Assembly: GCF_014859475.1 (NCBI RefSeq)
Contig: NZ_JACUUE010000005.1
Span: forward strand, 1 to 38,358
DNA from: Rhodoferax sp.
Lineage (GTDB): Bacteria > Pseudomonadota > Gammaproteobacteria > Burkholderiales > Burkholderiaceae_C
Reading direction: 5' to 3'
Length of the DNA: 38,358 nt
Position 1 is the first letter of the stretch; each line of letters starts with the position of its first letter. Positions 9,149 through 18,159 of the stretch are shown in pieces. A model generated the notes under the pieces. That model was not told where the DNA came from. It saw nothing but the letters and a program-made list of their open reading frames with translations, and ran no database searches. Made by a program: the position numbers and the translations under genes.

Positions 9149-9224
9149 TGGTGCCGCTTGTCGGATTCGAACTGACGACCTACCGCTTACAAGGCGGTTG
9201 CTCTACCAACTGAGCTAAAGCGGC
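9149..9224 (-). tRNA. tRNA-Thr(UGU)
   Basis: The minus strand folds as a full 76-base cloverleaf. The acceptor stem is GCCGCTT/AAGCGGC, the D-arm GCTC...GAGC, the anticodon stem ACCGC/GCGGT with loop CTTGTAA (anticodon TGT), and the T-arm GTCAG-TTCGAAT-CCGAC. The discriminator is A and the CCA end is encoded. The A-C opposition at 52/62 in the T stem is also present in the E. coli tRNA-Thr(UGU) as I recall it. Confidence 0.97.
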
Positions 9225-9278
9225 ACGGGACGCATTTTACATGACGCAGTTGGTGCCTGGGTCAGGCCTGCGGCCTGC

Positions 9279-9803
9279 TTATTTGATGCGTGTGAGCGTC
9301 GGGCGCGCGCGCGCTTTGCCGGTGGCTGCGGGTTTTTTTCCGGACTTTTTGGGCTCGGCAATGACTGCGGCAGGAACGCTGGCCAGATGCGATGGCGCGG
9401 GTTCAGCACTGCTGCTGTCCTGGGCTTGATCTTCTGGTGTCTGCGAAGAGTCACCAACTTCAGCAGCAAGCCCAACGCGACTGGCTTTGGGGAAAGCCAT
9501 GCCTTGGCCATTTTCGCGCGCAAAGATGGCCAGCACGCGATCCACCGGCACCATCACGTCGCGCACCGCGCCGGCAAAGCGGGCTTTGAACGTCAGGTAA
9601 TCGTTGCTGATTTGCAGGCCTGTGGTGGAGTCGTAGCTGATGTTGAGCACAATTTCGCCGTCCTTGACGAATTCGCGCGGCACCAGTACTGCGCCGTCAA
9701 CTGCCACGGTCACATAAGGTGTCAAACCATTGTCTGTACACCACTCATGCCAGGCGCGGATCAGGTAGGGCTGGGACGATGTCGGCTCTAGGGATGGCTT
9801 CAT
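9279..9803 (-). CDS. sspB: ClpXP specificity-enhancing factor SspB
   Basis: SspB tethers ssrA-tagged and other substrates to the ClpX unfoldase. The 174-residue protein has the folded N-terminal domain (about 1-110) with YLIRAWHEWCTDNGLTPYV, VPREFVKDGEIVLNIS and the VLAIFARENGQGM end. A long low-complexity acidic and Ala/Lys linker follows, then the conserved C-terminal peptide ARPTLTRIK that docks on the ClpX zinc domain. Gene order sspA-sspB with an 18-base gap is the standard operon. Confidence 0.96.
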   Translation of the reverse strand: MKPSLEPTSSQPYLIRAWHEWCTDNGLTPYVTVAVDGAVLVPREFVKDGEIVLNISYDSTTGLQISNDYLTFKARFAGAVRDVMVPVDRVLAIFARENGQGMAFPKASRVGLAAEVGDSSQTPEDQAQDSSSAEPAPSHLASVPAAVIAEPKKSGKKPAATGKARARPTLTRIK

Positions 9804-9821
9804 TGAATCAGCACCTGCTCA

Positions 9822-10433
9822 TTATTTGCGCATGACTTTTTCTGAGGGCGTGAGCGCCTCAATGTAGGCCGGGCGTGAAAAAATGCGCTCGGCATACTTG
9901 AGCAAGGGTGCCGCATTTTTACTGAGCTCGATGCCGTAGTAATCGAGGCGCCAAAGCAACGGCGCAATGGCCACATCGAGCATCGAGAAGCCCTCGCCCA
10001 GCATGAATTTGTTTTTCAGAAACACGGGCGCGAGCTGGGTAAGACGGTCACGAATGTGGGTCCGGGCTTTTTCCAATGCCTTTTCGTTGGTCTTGGCGGT
10101 GCGGGATTCGAGCGTGACCACGTGGGAGAACAGTTCTTTTTCGAAATTGAGTAGAAAAAGCCTGACACGTGCCCGATCGACCGGGTCACCGGGCATCAAT
10201 TGCGGGTGCGGAAAGCGCTCGTCGATGTACTCGTTGATGATGTTGGATTCATACAGGATCAGGTCGCGCTCCACCAAAATCGGCACCTGGCCGTAGGGGT
10301 TCATGACGTTGATGTCTTCGGGTTTGTTGTACAGGTCAACATCGCGAATCTCAAAGTCCATGCCTTTTTCAAACAGGACAAAACGGCAGCGATGTGAAAA
10401 GGGGCAGGTTGTACCCGAGTAAAGCACCATCAT
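9822..10433 (-). CDS. sspA: Stringent starvation protein A (GST-fold RNA polymerase-associated factor)
   Basis: SspA binds RNA polymerase during starvation and stress and has a glutathione-transferase fold without enzymatic activity. The 203-residue protein begins MMVLYSGTTCPFSHRCR with a thioredoxin-like N-domain. It carries QVPILVERDLILYES and the ERFPHPQLMP segment that includes the Pro-His-Pro surface motif known to matter in E. coli SspA. It ends in a helical C-domain with LDVAIAPLLWRLDYYGI. ATG 10433 is chosen because TTTTAGGAG lies just upstream; the longer track ORF runs back into petC. Expression probably starts after the petC terminator or by read-through. Confidence 0.95.
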   Translation of the reverse strand: MMVLYSGTTCPFSHRCRFVLFEKGMDFEIRDVDLYNKPEDINVMNPYGQVPILVERDLILYESNIINEYIDERFPHPQLMPGDPVDRARVRLFLLNFEKELFSHVVTLESRTAKTNEKALEKARTHIRDRLTQLAPVFLKNKFMLGEGFSMLDVAIAPLLWRLDYYGIELSKNAAPLLKYAERIFSRPAYIEALTPSEKVMRK

Positions 10434-10446
10434 GGTGGAGGCTCCT

Positions 10447-10486
10447 AAAAAAGTAAAAGAGCGGGCGGCCGGAAAGCTGCCCACTC
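10447..10486 (-). terminator. Rho-independent terminator after petABC
   Basis: On the minus strand GAGTGGGCAGC and GCCGCCCGCTC form an 11-bp stem with one G-U pair and one mismatch. TTTTACTTTTTT follows immediately. It lies between petC and sspA and would end the bc1 transcript just before the sspA ribosome site. Confidence 0.75.
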
Positions 10487-10540
10487 TGGAGGGTTGAAGT
10501 ACGCAGCCTGAAAGCTTTGTACCAACCAGTGATCGATAGC

Positions 10541-11230
10541 TTACTTGATATCTTTCCAATACGCCTTGTTGAGTTGCCAGGTGAGGAAAGTCAAGCCAGC
10601 CAGGAATATCAAAACCCACATGCCAATGGTTTTACGCGTGGTCTGGGCAGGCTCGGCCATCCACTGCAGGTAGTTCACCAGATCACCCATGGTTTGGTCG
10701 TATTGGCCAGGCGTCATGCTGGCCTGCATTTCCCACAACACATGCGGCATGGCGACGTTGGGAAACACATGATTGTTCCAGCCGGTGGGCTTGGTGTCGT
10801 CCTTGTAAAAGCCGCGCATGTAGGAATAAAGGTAGTCTGCACCCGTGCCACCCGCACCGGCACGCGAACGGGCAATGACGGTGAGGTCGGGCGGATTGAC
10901 GCCAAACCAGGCTTTGGCCTGATTCGGATCGATGGCGGCCTTCATGGTTTCGCCAATTTTGCCATTGGTCACCAGCAGGTTGTCTTTGATCTGTTCGGCC
11001 GTCAGGCCAATGTCGGTCAGGCGGGTGTAGCGCATGAAGGCTGCCGAGTGGCAGTTCAGGCAGTAGTTGACAAAGACCTTGGCACCATTTTGCAGGGCGC
11101 CCATGTCGGCAATCCTGTCCGGAGCCTTGTCCCAGGCTGCGCCAACGGCAGCCGCTTGCACAGTGCCAGCCAACCCTAAGGTCATGGCCACACCGACAAT
11201 GATTTTTTGCGTAAAACCCATAATTTTCAT
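10541..11230 (-). CDS. petC: Cytochrome c1 of the bc1 complex
   Basis: This 229-residue haem c protein passes electrons from the Rieske centre to cytochrome c. It has a signal peptide (about residues 1-27, ending VQAAA), the haem motif CLNCH (Cys57, Cys60, His61), a likely Met ligand in the NVAMPHVLW region, and a C-terminal membrane anchor (about 203-222) followed by KAYWKDIK. This is the short bacterial cytochrome c1 form. It follows petB by 15 bases with an AGAATAAAAAATG-type start region. A terminator lies downstream. Confidence 0.96.
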   Translation of the reverse strand: MKIMGFTQKIIVGVAMTLGLAGTVQAAAVGAAWDKAPDRIADMGALQNGAKVFVNYCLNCHSAAFMRYTRLTDIGLTAEQIKDNLLVTNGKIGETMKAAIDPNQAKAWFGVNPPDLTVIARSRAGAGGTGADYLYSYMRGFYKDDTKPTGWNNHVFPNVAMPHVLWEMQASMTPGQYDQTMGDLVNYLQWMAEPAQTTRKTIGMWVLIFLAGLTFLTWQLNKAYWKDIK

Positions 11231-11245
11231 TTTTTATTCTCCGGT

Positions 11246-12646
11246 TCAGTGGGCCGTGAAATTGACACGACTGGGCACTTGTTTGAACGTACCCAGGCGA
11301 CTCCACCAGGGCATCAGAATGAAAAAGCCGAAGTAGAACAAAGTGCCAAACTGGGAAATTCGACCCGCAATCTCAGACACAGGTTGCGTTCCAAGGTAGC
11401 CGATGACAAAGAAGTTGATGATGAAAGCGGCATAAAGGAGTTTGTGCCAGGTGGGACGGTAGCGGATCGACTTGACCGGGCTGTTGTCCAGCCAGGGCAG
11501 AAAGAACAGAATAACGACACCGCCGCCCATGGCGACCACACCCCAGAACTTGGCATCGATGGCCATCATCATGGCCACCACCACCAGGGCACCGCCCACG
11601 ATCACGGCCTTGAACAGGCTGGGCATTTTTGTTTTGGCAACCGCCAGCACCGCGCCGACCAGCACGCAGCCGATGAGCACATACATCATCTCGGTGGTCA
11701 CGGCGCGCAGCAGCGTGTAGAACGGCGTGAAGTACCAGACCGGCGCAATGTGCAAGGGCGTCTGGAACGGGTCAGCCGGAATGAAATTGTTGTATTCCAG
11801 GAAATAGCCACCCATTTCAGGGGCAAAAAATACGATGGCAGAAAACACGAACAAAAACACACTCACGCCAAAAACGTCGTGCACCGAGTAGTACGGATGG
11901 AACGGAATGCCGTCGAGCGGGATGCCGTTGGCGTCCTTGGTGGCCTTGATTTCGATGCCGTCCGGGTTGTTGGAGCCGACTTCATGCAACGCAATGATGT
12001 GCGCCACGACCAAGCCCAGCAGCACCAGCGGCACCGCGATGACGTGGAAGCTGAAGAAGCGGTTCAGGGTAGCATCGCCCACCACGAAGTCGCCGCGAAT
12101 CAGCAAGGCCAGGTCGGGGCCGATGAACGGAATGGCCGAGAACAGGTTGACGATGACCTGGGCGCCCCAGTAGCTCATTTGGCCCCAGGGCAGCAGGTAG
12201 CCCATGAAGGCCTCGGCCATCAGCGCCAAAAAGATGCCGCAGCCAAACAGCCAGATCAACTCGCGCGGTTTGCGGTAGCTGCCGTACATCAGGCCACGGA
12301 ACATGTGCAGATAGACCACGACAAAGAACGCCGACGCCCCGGTGGAGTGCATGTAGCGGATCAACCAGCCCCAGGGTACGTCGCGCATGATGTATTCGAC
12401 CGAGCCGAAGGCCAGCGCGGCATCGGGCTTGTAGTGCATCACCAGAAAGATGCCGGTAACGATCTGGATCACCAGAACCAGCAGCGACAGCGAACCAAAG
12501 ATGTACCAAATATTAAAGTTCTTGGGCGCGTAGTACTCGCTCATGTGCTCCTTGAAGAGCTTGGAGAGCGGGAAGCGGTTGTCAATCCAGTTCAGGGTTT
12601 TGGCACCGGCCGAGGCATTGGGGGAGATTTCGTGAAAAGTAGCCAT
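11246..12646 (-). CDS. petB: Cytochrome b of the bc1 complex
   Basis: The 466-residue membrane subunit carries the two b haems and both quinone sites. Visible marks are WNYIFGSL-like first helix context ([21 protein letters not shown]), the [20 protein letters not shown] helix with haem-ligand histidines, [17 protein letters not shown], the second histidine pair near [16 protein letters not shown], and the [10 protein letters not shown]-type region (PEWY motif position). The C-terminal extension beyond the basic eight helices is usual in proteobacteria. It sits between petA and petC, 11 bases after petA. Confidence 0.96.
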   Translation of the reverse strand: MATFHEISPNASAGAKTLNWIDNRFPLSKLFKEHMSEYYAPKNFNIWYIFGSLSLLVLVIQIVTGIFLVMHYKPDAALAFGSVEYIMRDVPWGWLIRYMHSTGASAFFVVVYLHMFRGLMYGSYRKPRELIWLFGCGIFLALMAEAFMGYLLPWGQMSYWGAQVIVNLFSAIPFIGPDLALLIRGDFVVGDATLNRFFSFHVIAVPLVLLGLVVAHIIALHEVGSNNPDGIEIKATKDANGIPLDGIPFHPYYSVHDVFGVSVFLFVFSAIVFFAPEMGGYFLEYNNFIPADPFQTPLHIAPVWYFTPFYTLLRAVTTEMMYVLIGCVLVGAVLAVAKTKMPSLFKAVIVGGALVVVAMMMAIDAKFWGVVAMGGGVVILFFLPWLDNSPVKSIRYRPTWHKLLYAAFIINFFVIGYLGTQPVSEIAGRISQFGTLFYFGFFILMPWWSRLGTFKQVPSRVNFTAH

Positions 12647-12657
12647 TTTTTTGGTCC

Positions 12658-13275
12658 TTAGGCTTTTTTGTCTTCACCAATGAGCAACTTGGTGTCGGAT
12701 AGGTACATGTGCGGCGGCACTTCGAGGTTGTCTGGTGCCGGCTTGTTTTTGAAAACGCGTCCGGCGAGATCGAACGTGGAACCGTGGCAGGGGCAGAAAA
12801 AGCCACCAGGCCAGTCATCGGGCAGTGAGGGTTGCGCGCCACTCTTGAACTTGTCCGAGGGCGAGCAACCCAAGTGCGTGCAGATACCAACCACCACCAG
12901 GTACTCGGGCTTGATGGCGCGGCTTTCATCCTTGCGCGCATAGTCGGGGGCCTGCTCGGTGGGTTTGCGCTGCGACAGCGGGTCAGCCAGCTGGTCGTTG
13001 TGCTTGGGCAATTCGGCCAGTTGCTCGGGTGTGCGGCGCACGATCCAGACCGGCTTGCCACGCCATTCGACCGTCATTTTTTCGCCTGGCAGGAGCGCTG
13101 AAATGTCGGCCTCAACCGCAGCTCCGGCGGCTTTGGCGCGCTCGGAGGGCTGGAGTGAGCTGACAAAAGGAACGGCTGCGGCGATACCGCCCACGGCTCC
13201 GGCACAGCCGGATGCGATCAGCCAGGTTCTTTTACTCGGGTCGATGGGGCCGCTTGCGGCAAGCGTTTCACTCAT
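12658..13275 (-). CDS. petA: Rieske iron-sulfur subunit of the bc1 complex
   Basis: This 205-residue protein oxidises quinol at the bc1 complex. The N-terminal anchor follows a SKRTWLI motif (residues 14-20), a KR variant of the Tat signal, and remains as the membrane helix. The [2Fe-2S] ligands are Cys132 and His134 in CTHLGC and Cys161 and His164 in CPCHGS; Cys137 and Cys163 form the usual disulfide. I chose ATG 13275 over the ORF-track start because it places the KR motif as in relatives. A TAGAAT box at 13319-13324 on the minus strand is a possible -10. It is the first gene of petABC. Confidence 0.96.
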   Translation of the reverse strand: MSETLAASGPIDPSKRTWLIASGCAGAVGGIAAAVPFVSSLQPSERAKAAGAAVEADISALLPGEKMTVEWRGKPVWIVRRTPEQLAELPKHNDQLADPLSQRKPTEQAPDYARKDESRAIKPEYLVVVGICTHLGCSPSDKFKSGAQPSLPDDWPGGFFCPCHGSTFDLAGRVFKNKPAPDNLEVPPHMYLSDTKLLIGEDKKA

Positions 13276-13337
13276 GAGTGTCCTCAATGGAAAAGATGGA
13301 TATTGGTAACAACCCTTGATTCTAACGGAGCCCTTTG

Positions 13338-14447
13338 TCACTTATGCGATAGGGCGGTCTCGCCAGATTCTGCAACGTAGCGGCTTTTGCAGAGCTGGCG
13401 CGCCATGCGAATGGCTTCGATCAGGCTGGCAGCATCGGCTTTGCCCGTGCCCGCAATGTCGAAGGCGGTGCCGTGGTCAGGGCTGGTGCGCACCAAGGGC
13501 AAGCCCAGCGTCACGTTGACGCCTTTGTCCACGCCCAGGTACTTGACCGGAATCAGGCCCTGATCGTGGTACATGGCCAACACCACATCGAACTCGCCGG
13601 GCTGGCCGGGTCGCGCCCGGGCGCGCATGAACACCGTGTCGGGGGCGATCGGGTCGCTGGCCAGCACGCCTTGGGCGCGCGCCGCCTGCACAGCCGGGCC
13701 GATGATGTCAAGCTCTTCGCGGCCAAACAAGCCACCCTCGCCCGCGTGAGGGTTCAAGCCGGCCACGCCAATGCGGGGCGCCCGGCCCAACACGGCTTGC
13801 AGCGCGTGGTGGGTGATCTGCAAGGTCTGCAACACCTGATCGAACGTGACAGCCGCCAACGCTTGCAGCAGCGACACATGAATGCTGACCAGCACCACGC
13901 GCAGCTCGTCGTTGGCCAGCATCATGCGCACCGGCAGCTGCGCCACCGTGGTGTTCACATGCGCCGCCGCCAACGCCTGCAGCAGCTCGGTGTGCCCCGG
14001 AAAAGCGTCATAAGGCGCTCCAGCCAGCGACAACGCGGCTTTGTTGAGAGGCGCGGTGACCATGGCTGCCACCTCGCCGCGCAGCGCAGCGTTGGCCGCC
14101 CAGATCACGCAATCACCGGCCAGTTGTCCGGCTCGGGCGCTGAGTTGGCCAAACAGCGCGGGTGGCTGGCCTTGCAGCGCCGTCGAAGTGATTTGCCAAA
14201 CCGGCACACAGCGGGGTGGGCAGTGCAGCGCCTCCTGCACGTCGGTCAACAGGGCCACGGGCAGGGCCACACCAGCGCCAGCCACGATGCCTGCCGCCCG
14301 GCGCAGGGTGGCCACATCGCCCACCACAAAACAGCCTCGCGTGACATCTGGCGCATCGCGAAACGCCTTGACAATGATCTCCGGGCCAATACCGGCGGGG
14401 TCGCCCAGGGTAATGGCAATGGGCAGGGAAAGTGAGGTTTCTGTCAT
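13338..14447 (-). CDS. pdxA: 4-hydroxythreonine-4-phosphate dehydrogenase PdxA
   Basis: PdxA oxidises 4-phosphohydroxy-L-threonine in the DXP-dependent pyridoxal phosphate pathway. The 369-residue protein has ITLGDPAGIGPEI at the start and the three metal-binding histidines in FPGHTE, LNPHAGEGG and MYHDQGLIP. It ends with the TSPDHGTAFDIAG block. It is somewhat longer than the common 330 residues. ATG 14447 is one base from the Nif3 stop and gives the correct N-terminus; the track's longer start reads out of frame through the Nif3 gene. It sits between nif3 and petA rather than beside surA-ksgA as in enterics. It is most likely the canonical enzyme. Confidence 0.93.
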   Translation of the reverse strand: MTETSLSLPIAITLGDPAGIGPEIIVKAFRDAPDVTRGCFVVGDVATLRRAAGIVAGAGVALPVALLTDVQEALHCPPRCVPVWQITSTALQGQPPALFGQLSARAGQLAGDCVIWAANAALRGEVAAMVTAPLNKAALSLAGAPYDAFPGHTELLQALAAAHVNTTVAQLPVRMMLANDELRVVLVSIHVSLLQALAAVTFDQVLQTLQITHHALQAVLGRAPRIGVAGLNPHAGEGGLFGREELDIIGPAVQAARAQGVLASDPIAPDTVFMRARARPGQPGEFDVVLAMYHDQGLIPVKYLGVDKGVNVTLGLPLVRTSPDHGTAFDIAGTGKADAASLIEAIRMARQLCKSRYVAESGETALSHK

Positions 14448-14448
14448 G

Positions 14449-15207
14449 TCAGGCGGGGTTGTCGATGTCGGTGAATTCATGCACCAGCCCCAATTGGGCG
14501 GCCACATGCGCGGCCACGGCGGGTGCGCCGTAGCGCTCACTGGCGTGGTGGCCACAGGCCAGATAGGCCACGCCGCACTCGCGCGCATAGTGCGCTTGCG
14601 GCTCGGAAAGCTCGCCGGTGATGAAGGCGTCGGCCCCGGCGGCAATGGCGGCCTCAAAATAACTTTGCGCGGCGCCCGTGCACCAGGCAATTTTTTTAAT
14701 CGGTCGATGCGCCTCATCGACCAGCAACACCGGGCGATTCAGGACCTGCTGAATGTGCCCCGCCAGGGCTTGTGCTGACGCAAAGGGCTGGCCGTCGGCA
14801 CGCGCCCCAAGCCAACCCAGCTCCTGCTCGCCAAAACGCGACTGCCCCAGCAGCCCCAGCTTCAAGCCAAGCTGCGCGTTGTTGCCCAATTCAGGATGCG
14901 CATCAAGCGGCAAATGGTAGGCAAACAGGTTGATGTCGTGTGCCAGCAGCAAAGCCAGACGCTGCTTCATCCAGCTGGTGACGCGGCCGTCCTGGCCACG
15001 CCAAAACAGGCCGTGGTGGACAAAAATGGCGTCGGCCCCGGCGGCAATGGCGGCCTCGATCAGGGCCCGGCTGGCGGTGACCCCCGAAACGATTTTGCGC
15101 ACCCGGGCGCAGCCTTCCACCTGCAGGCCGTTGGGGCCGTAGTCGCGAAAACGCTCGGGTTGCAGTAGCGCATCAAAAGCGTGCAATAGTTCGGCTCGTT
15201 CACACAT
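14449..15207 (-). CDS. Nif3-like dinuclear metal centre protein
   Basis: This 252-residue member of the Nif3/YbgI family (DUF34) forms hexameric toroids with a two-metal centre. GTP cyclohydrolase-like activity has been suggested for some members, but the physiological role is not settled. Metal-binding motifs are visible at FVHHGLFW and AYHLPLDAHPELGNN, with the C-terminal ACGHHASERYG supplying the last His and Glu. The start at ATG 15207 is preferred to the track start because the earlier residues look non-coding. It is upstream of pdxA with a one-base gap, and divergent from the S1C protease gene. Confidence 0.92.
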   Translation of the reverse strand: MCERAELLHAFDALLQPERFRDYGPNGLQVEGCARVRKIVSGVTASRALIEAAIAAGADAIFVHHGLFWRGQDGRVTSWMKQRLALLLAHDINLFAYHLPLDAHPELGNNAQLGLKLGLLGQSRFGEQELGWLGARADGQPFASAQALAGHIQQVLNRPVLLVDEAHRPIKKIAWCTGAAQSYFEAAIAAGADAFITGELSEPQAHYARECGVAYLACGHHASERYGAPAVAAHVAAQLGLVHEFTDIDNPA

Positions 15208-15331
15208 GCTTATGTCAGCTCCTTGGTCGCAGCGATGATAAGCCGACAGGTCAGGCAGCTTTCTTGACCCCCGAATAGCCTGCCGTGCGGACATCAGGCA
15301 AAGCTCGGCTCTTGAAATGGGTCAGGACACC

Positions 15332-15337
15332 TACAAT
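15332..15337 (+). promoter_or_regulatory. -10-like TACAAT upstream of the S1C protease gene
   Basis: TACAAT lies eight bases before the ATG of a 15-codon upstream ORF. A CTCTTG at 17-base spacing is only a weak -35. It is placed correctly for a promoter divergent from the nif3-pdxA unit. Confidence 0.4.
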
Positions 15338-15345
15338 TTATCAGA

Positions 15346-15393
15346 ATGTTTGTTGTCCCATTTTCACCCGGCCACGCGCCTGCAATGTCATGA
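15346..15393 (+). CDS. Possible 15-codon upstream ORF coupled to the Deg-type protease
   Basis: The frame reads MFVVPFSPGHAPAMS and stops at a TGA that overlaps the protease ATG as ATGA. The protease start has no evident Shine-Dalgarno sequence, so ribosomes finishing this leader could restart there. It may be chance; length and placement are the only evidence. Confidence 0.3.
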   Translation: MFVVPFSPGHAPAMS

Positions 15394-16532
15394 AAAGATT
15401 TTGGCTCCTGTTTTCCCAGTCTGTCACGGTGTTGCTGGCCGCCTATTTTGTGGTTGGCACGCTCAAACCCGCCTGGCTGGAGGGCCGCAACATCCGCTCA
15501 ACCACCGTCGCCTTGATTGAAGCGCCCGCCACCACGGTAGCCAGCGTGCCAACCGGCAGTTTCCGGCTGGCAGCGCAAAAGTCTTCGTCGGCAGTGGTCA
15601 GCATCAACACCAGCAAAAATGCCAGGTCGGGTCAGAACGACATGGACCCGTGGTTCAGGTTCTTTTTTGGCGACCAAGGCAATGCGCCGCAGGTGGGGCT
15701 GGGCAGCGGCGTGATTGTGAGCGCCGCTGGCTACATTTTGACCAACAACCATGTGGTGGAAAGCGCCGACGAGATCGAGGTGATCCTCAACGACAGTCGG
15801 CGCGCGCCCGCCAAGGTCATCGGCACCGACCCCGACTCCGACCTCGCCGTGCTCAAAATCGCGCTTGACCGGCTGCCAGTGATGGTGCTGGGCAACTCCG
15901 ACAGCCTGCAGGTGGGCGACCAGGTGCTGGCCATTGGCAACCCCTTTGGCGTCGGCCAGACCGTGACCAGCGGCATTGTCAGCGCGTTGGGGCGCAACCA
16001 GTTGGGCATCAACACGTTCGAGAACTTCATCCAGACCGATGCCGCCATCAACCCCGGCAACTCGGGCGGTGCGCTGGTGGACATCGAGGGCAACCTGCTG
16101 GGCATCAACACCGCCATTTACTCGCGCTCGGGTGGCAGCATGGGCATTGGCTTTGCCATTCCGGTGTCCACCGCCAAGCTCGTGCTCGAAGGCATTGTGA
16201 AAGATGGCCAGGTCACGCGCGGCTGGATTGGCGTCGAGCCCAGCGAGCTGACGCCTGAACTGGCGCAAACCTTTGGCGTGTCGGCGCGCCAGGGCGTGAT
16301 CATTACCGGTGTGCTGCAAAACGGCCCGGCGGCCTTGGCGGGCATGAAGCCGGGCGATGTGGTGACCGCCGTGGCGGGGGCCGAGGTCCGCAACGTGGCC
16401 GAGTTGTTGAGCCAGGTGGCAGCGCTCAAGCCAGGCACGGCTGCCGCATTTGAAGTGCAGCGCGCCGACGGGACCATGACGCTGCAGGTGTCGCCGGGGG
16501 TTCGCCCCAAAGCACGTCGCCGGGTGCGCTAA
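15390..16532 (+). CDS. S1C periplasmic serine protease, DegS/AlgW-like with one PDZ
   Basis: This 380-residue protein has an uncleaved-looking N-terminal membrane anchor (about residues 5-25) and a trypsin-like protease domain with His121 (TNNHVV), Asp151 (DSDLAVL) and Ser225 (NPGNSGGAL). One PDZ domain (about 275-370) ends in a basic tail. One PDZ plus a membrane anchor is the DegS/AlgW layout rather than the two-PDZ DegP. In DegS/AlgW systems the protease cuts the anti-sigma factor RseA/MucA; no such gene is in the window, so the role is open. It is convergent with tatC with ten bases between. Confidence 0.92.
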   Translation: MKRFWLLFSQSVTVLLAAYFVVGTLKPAWLEGRNIRSTTVALIEAPATTVASVPTGSFRLAAQKSSSAVVSINTSKNARSGQNDMDPWFRFFFGDQGNAPQVGLGSGVIVSAAGYILTNNHVVESADEIEVILNDSRRAPAKVIGTDPDSDLAVLKIALDRLPVMVLGNSDSLQVGDQVLAIGNPFGVGQTVTSGIVSALGRNQLGINTFENFIQTDAAINPGNSGGALVDIEGNLLGINTAIYSRSGGSMGIGFAIPVSTAKLVLEGIVKDGQVTRGWIGVEPSELTPELAQTFGVSARQGVIITGVLQNGPAALAGMKPGDVVTAVAGAEVRNVAELLSQVAALKPGTAAAFEVQRADGTMTLQVSPGVRPKARRRVR

Positions 16533-16542
16533 CGCGTAACGA

Positions 16543-17337
16543 TCAGTCGGTGTCGGCCGCTCCAGCGGCGTCATCGGGTGCTTGGCTTTGCCTGATGAAA
16601 ATTTGTGCAGCCCAGATGCCCACCTCGTACAGCAGGCACATGGGAATGGCCAGCGCCAGTTGCGACACCACATCGGGCGGCGTCACGATGGCCGCGATGA
16701 TGAAGGCCAGCACGATGAAATAGCCGCGGAATTCCTTGAGCTTTTCAATGCTGAAAATGCCCATGCGAGCCAGCACCACCACCACCACCGGCACCTCAAA
16801 AGCCATGCCAAACGCCAAGAACATCGACAGCACAAAACCCAGATAGGCCTCGATGTCGGGGGAAGCCGTGATGCTGGCCGGGGCAAAGCTCTGAATGAAT
16901 GCAAAGACGCGACCAAAGACGAAAAAGTAGCAGAACGCCACACCCAGGAAAAACAGCACGGTGCTTGACACCACCAGTGGCATCACCAGTTTTTTCTCGT
17001 GCGAGTACAGGCCGGGTGCCACGAAGGCCCACAACTGGTAGAGCACCACCGGTAAGGCGATCATGAAGGCTGACATCAGCAGCACTTTGAGCGGCACCAT
17101 GAAGGGCGATACGACCGAGGTGGCGATCAGCGTTGCGCCCTTGGGCAAGTGCGCCACCAGGGGCGCGGCCATCAGGTCGTACAAGGCGCCCGGGCCGGGA
17201 TAGATGCCAAGCGCCACAGCGACCACGGCGACAGCGATAAACGCTTTGACCAGGCGGTCGCGCAATTCAACCAGGTGGGCCACAAACGGCTGCTCGGTAC
17301 CGGCCAGCTCGTCGTCTTTTTTGGGGGAATCAGTCAT
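16543..17337 (-). CDS. tatC: Sec-independent protein translocase TatC
   Basis: TatC is the six-helix receptor for twin-arginine signal peptides in the inner membrane. The 264-residue protein has the conserved N-terminal [16 protein letters not shown], the [33 protein letters not shown] region, an [10 protein letters not shown] helix, and the [15 protein letters not shown] motif. The start at 17337 overlaps the tatB stop by four bases. A probable client, the Rieske protein, is encoded about 4 kb away. Confidence 0.97.
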   Translation of the reverse strand: MTDSPKKDDELAGTEQPFVAHLVELRDRLVKAFIAVAVVAVALGIYPGPGALYDLMAAPLVAHLPKGATLIATSVVSPFMVPLKVLLMSAFMIALPVVLYQLWAFVAPGLYSHEKKLVMPLVVSSTVLFFLGVAFCYFFVFGRVFAFIQSFAPASITASPDIEAYLGFVLSMFLAFGMAFEVPVVVVVLARMGIFSIEKLKEFRGYFIVLAFIIAAIVTPPDVVSQLALAIPMCLLYEVGIWAAQIFIRQSQAPDDAAGAADTD

Positions 17338-17810
17338 CGATTGAATTGGGTGGGGCGAAACCGGGCGACCCGGGCCGCGCCCGACAGGGCCTTGGTGCGC
17401 ACGCCAGCGCGGGCCTTGAACCAGTTGGGCGTAGCGCCTTGCTTGAGGCGCCAATTTTTCCTGGGATGCTGGTACTCGGGCACAGCTTCTGGCAGTGTGA
17501 TCTGATAGTCCGAAGTGGGCTCGGATGCCGTGCTGGTGGCTTCAGCCCATGTTTTTTCGAAATCCGAAGCACTGCTTTGCACCGACGCGCTGACGTCTTT
17601 GGCCGCGCTTTCGACCGTTTCCTTCATCTTCTTGAGCTCGTCGAGCTCCATGGAACGGCTGACCTCGGCCTTGACATCGCTCACATAGCGCTGCGCCTTG
17701 CCCAGCAGGGTGCCAACGGTGCGCGCCACACGCGGCAATTTTTCGGGGCCGATGACGATCAGGGCCACGGCACCGATCATGACCAGCTTTGAAATACCCA
17801 GATCAATCAT
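17334..17810 (-). CDS. tatB: Sec-independent protein translocase TatB
   Basis: TatB forms the substrate-receptor complex with TatC. The 158-residue protein has the short N-terminal membrane helix [20 protein letters not shown]. The hinge [13 protein letters not shown] and an amphipathic helix follow, then a variable charged tail. Residue Glu near position 8 of TatB homologues is not obvious here, and the tail is unusually basic at the end. It lies 42 bases after tatA and overlaps tatC by four bases. Confidence 0.95.
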   Translation of the reverse strand: MIDLGISKLVMIGAVALIVIGPEKLPRVARTVGTLLGKAQRYVSDVKAEVSRSMELDELKKMKETVESAAKDVSASVQSSASDFEKTWAEATSTASEPTSDYQITLPEAVPEYQHPRKNWRLKQGATPNWFKARAGVRTKALSGAARVARFRPTQFNR

Positions 17811-17852
17811 GCGAGCCTTGCGCTAGACCACAAGCCGCCAACCATGCACTGA

Positions 17853-18092
17853 TCACGACTTTTGCTTGGCTTCCACGTCAATCGTGGTTTTTTCGGCGGC
17901 AGCGGCATTGGCCACCTGGGCGCTCTCAGCAGGCTTTTCTTCAGGCGCAGCACCGCCCTCTTTCATGCCCTCCTTGAAGCCCTTGACCGCGCCACCGAGG
18001 TCGCCGCCAAGGTTTTTGAGTTTTTTGGTGCCAAAAACCATGATGACGATCAACAAAACAATCAACCAATGCCAAATAGAAAATGAACCCAT
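17853..18092 (-). CDS. tatA: Sec-independent protein translocase TatA
   Basis: TatA multimers form the protein-conducting element of the Tat system. The 79-residue protein has the typical [20 protein letters not shown] helix, the hinge FGTKKL with conserved Phe-Gly, and the amphipathic helix [17 protein letters not shown] short acidic/alanine tail ends it. A strong AGGAGA ribosome site precedes ATG 18092. It opens tatABC and follows the HIT gene in the long his-tat block. Confidence 0.97.
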   Translation of the reverse strand: MGSFSIWHWLIVLLIVIMVFGTKKLKNLGGDLGGAVKGFKEGMKEGGAAPEEKPAESAQVANAAAAEKTTIDVEAKQKS

Positions 18093-18159
18093 GACGGTCT
18101 CCTAAAGAATGCGTGGATTTTAAGGGGTGCACCTGATTGGCACGCCTGAAAATGAAAAT

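Noticed and set aside
9149-9224. A-C mismatch in the T stem of the tRNA as a sign of decay
   Set aside because: The same A52-C62 opposition is in E. coli tRNA-Thr(UGU) as I recall it; all other stems are intact and CCA is encoded.
11207-12661. 484-residue plus-strand ORF opposite petB
   Set aside because: It mirrors the cytochrome b gene and is composed of His/Gln/Asp-rich shadow sequence.
14448-14717. N-terminal extension of PdxA in the ORF track (459 residues)
   Set aside because: The extra residues are the Nif3 gene read in another frame; ATG 14447 gives the canonical PdxA start.
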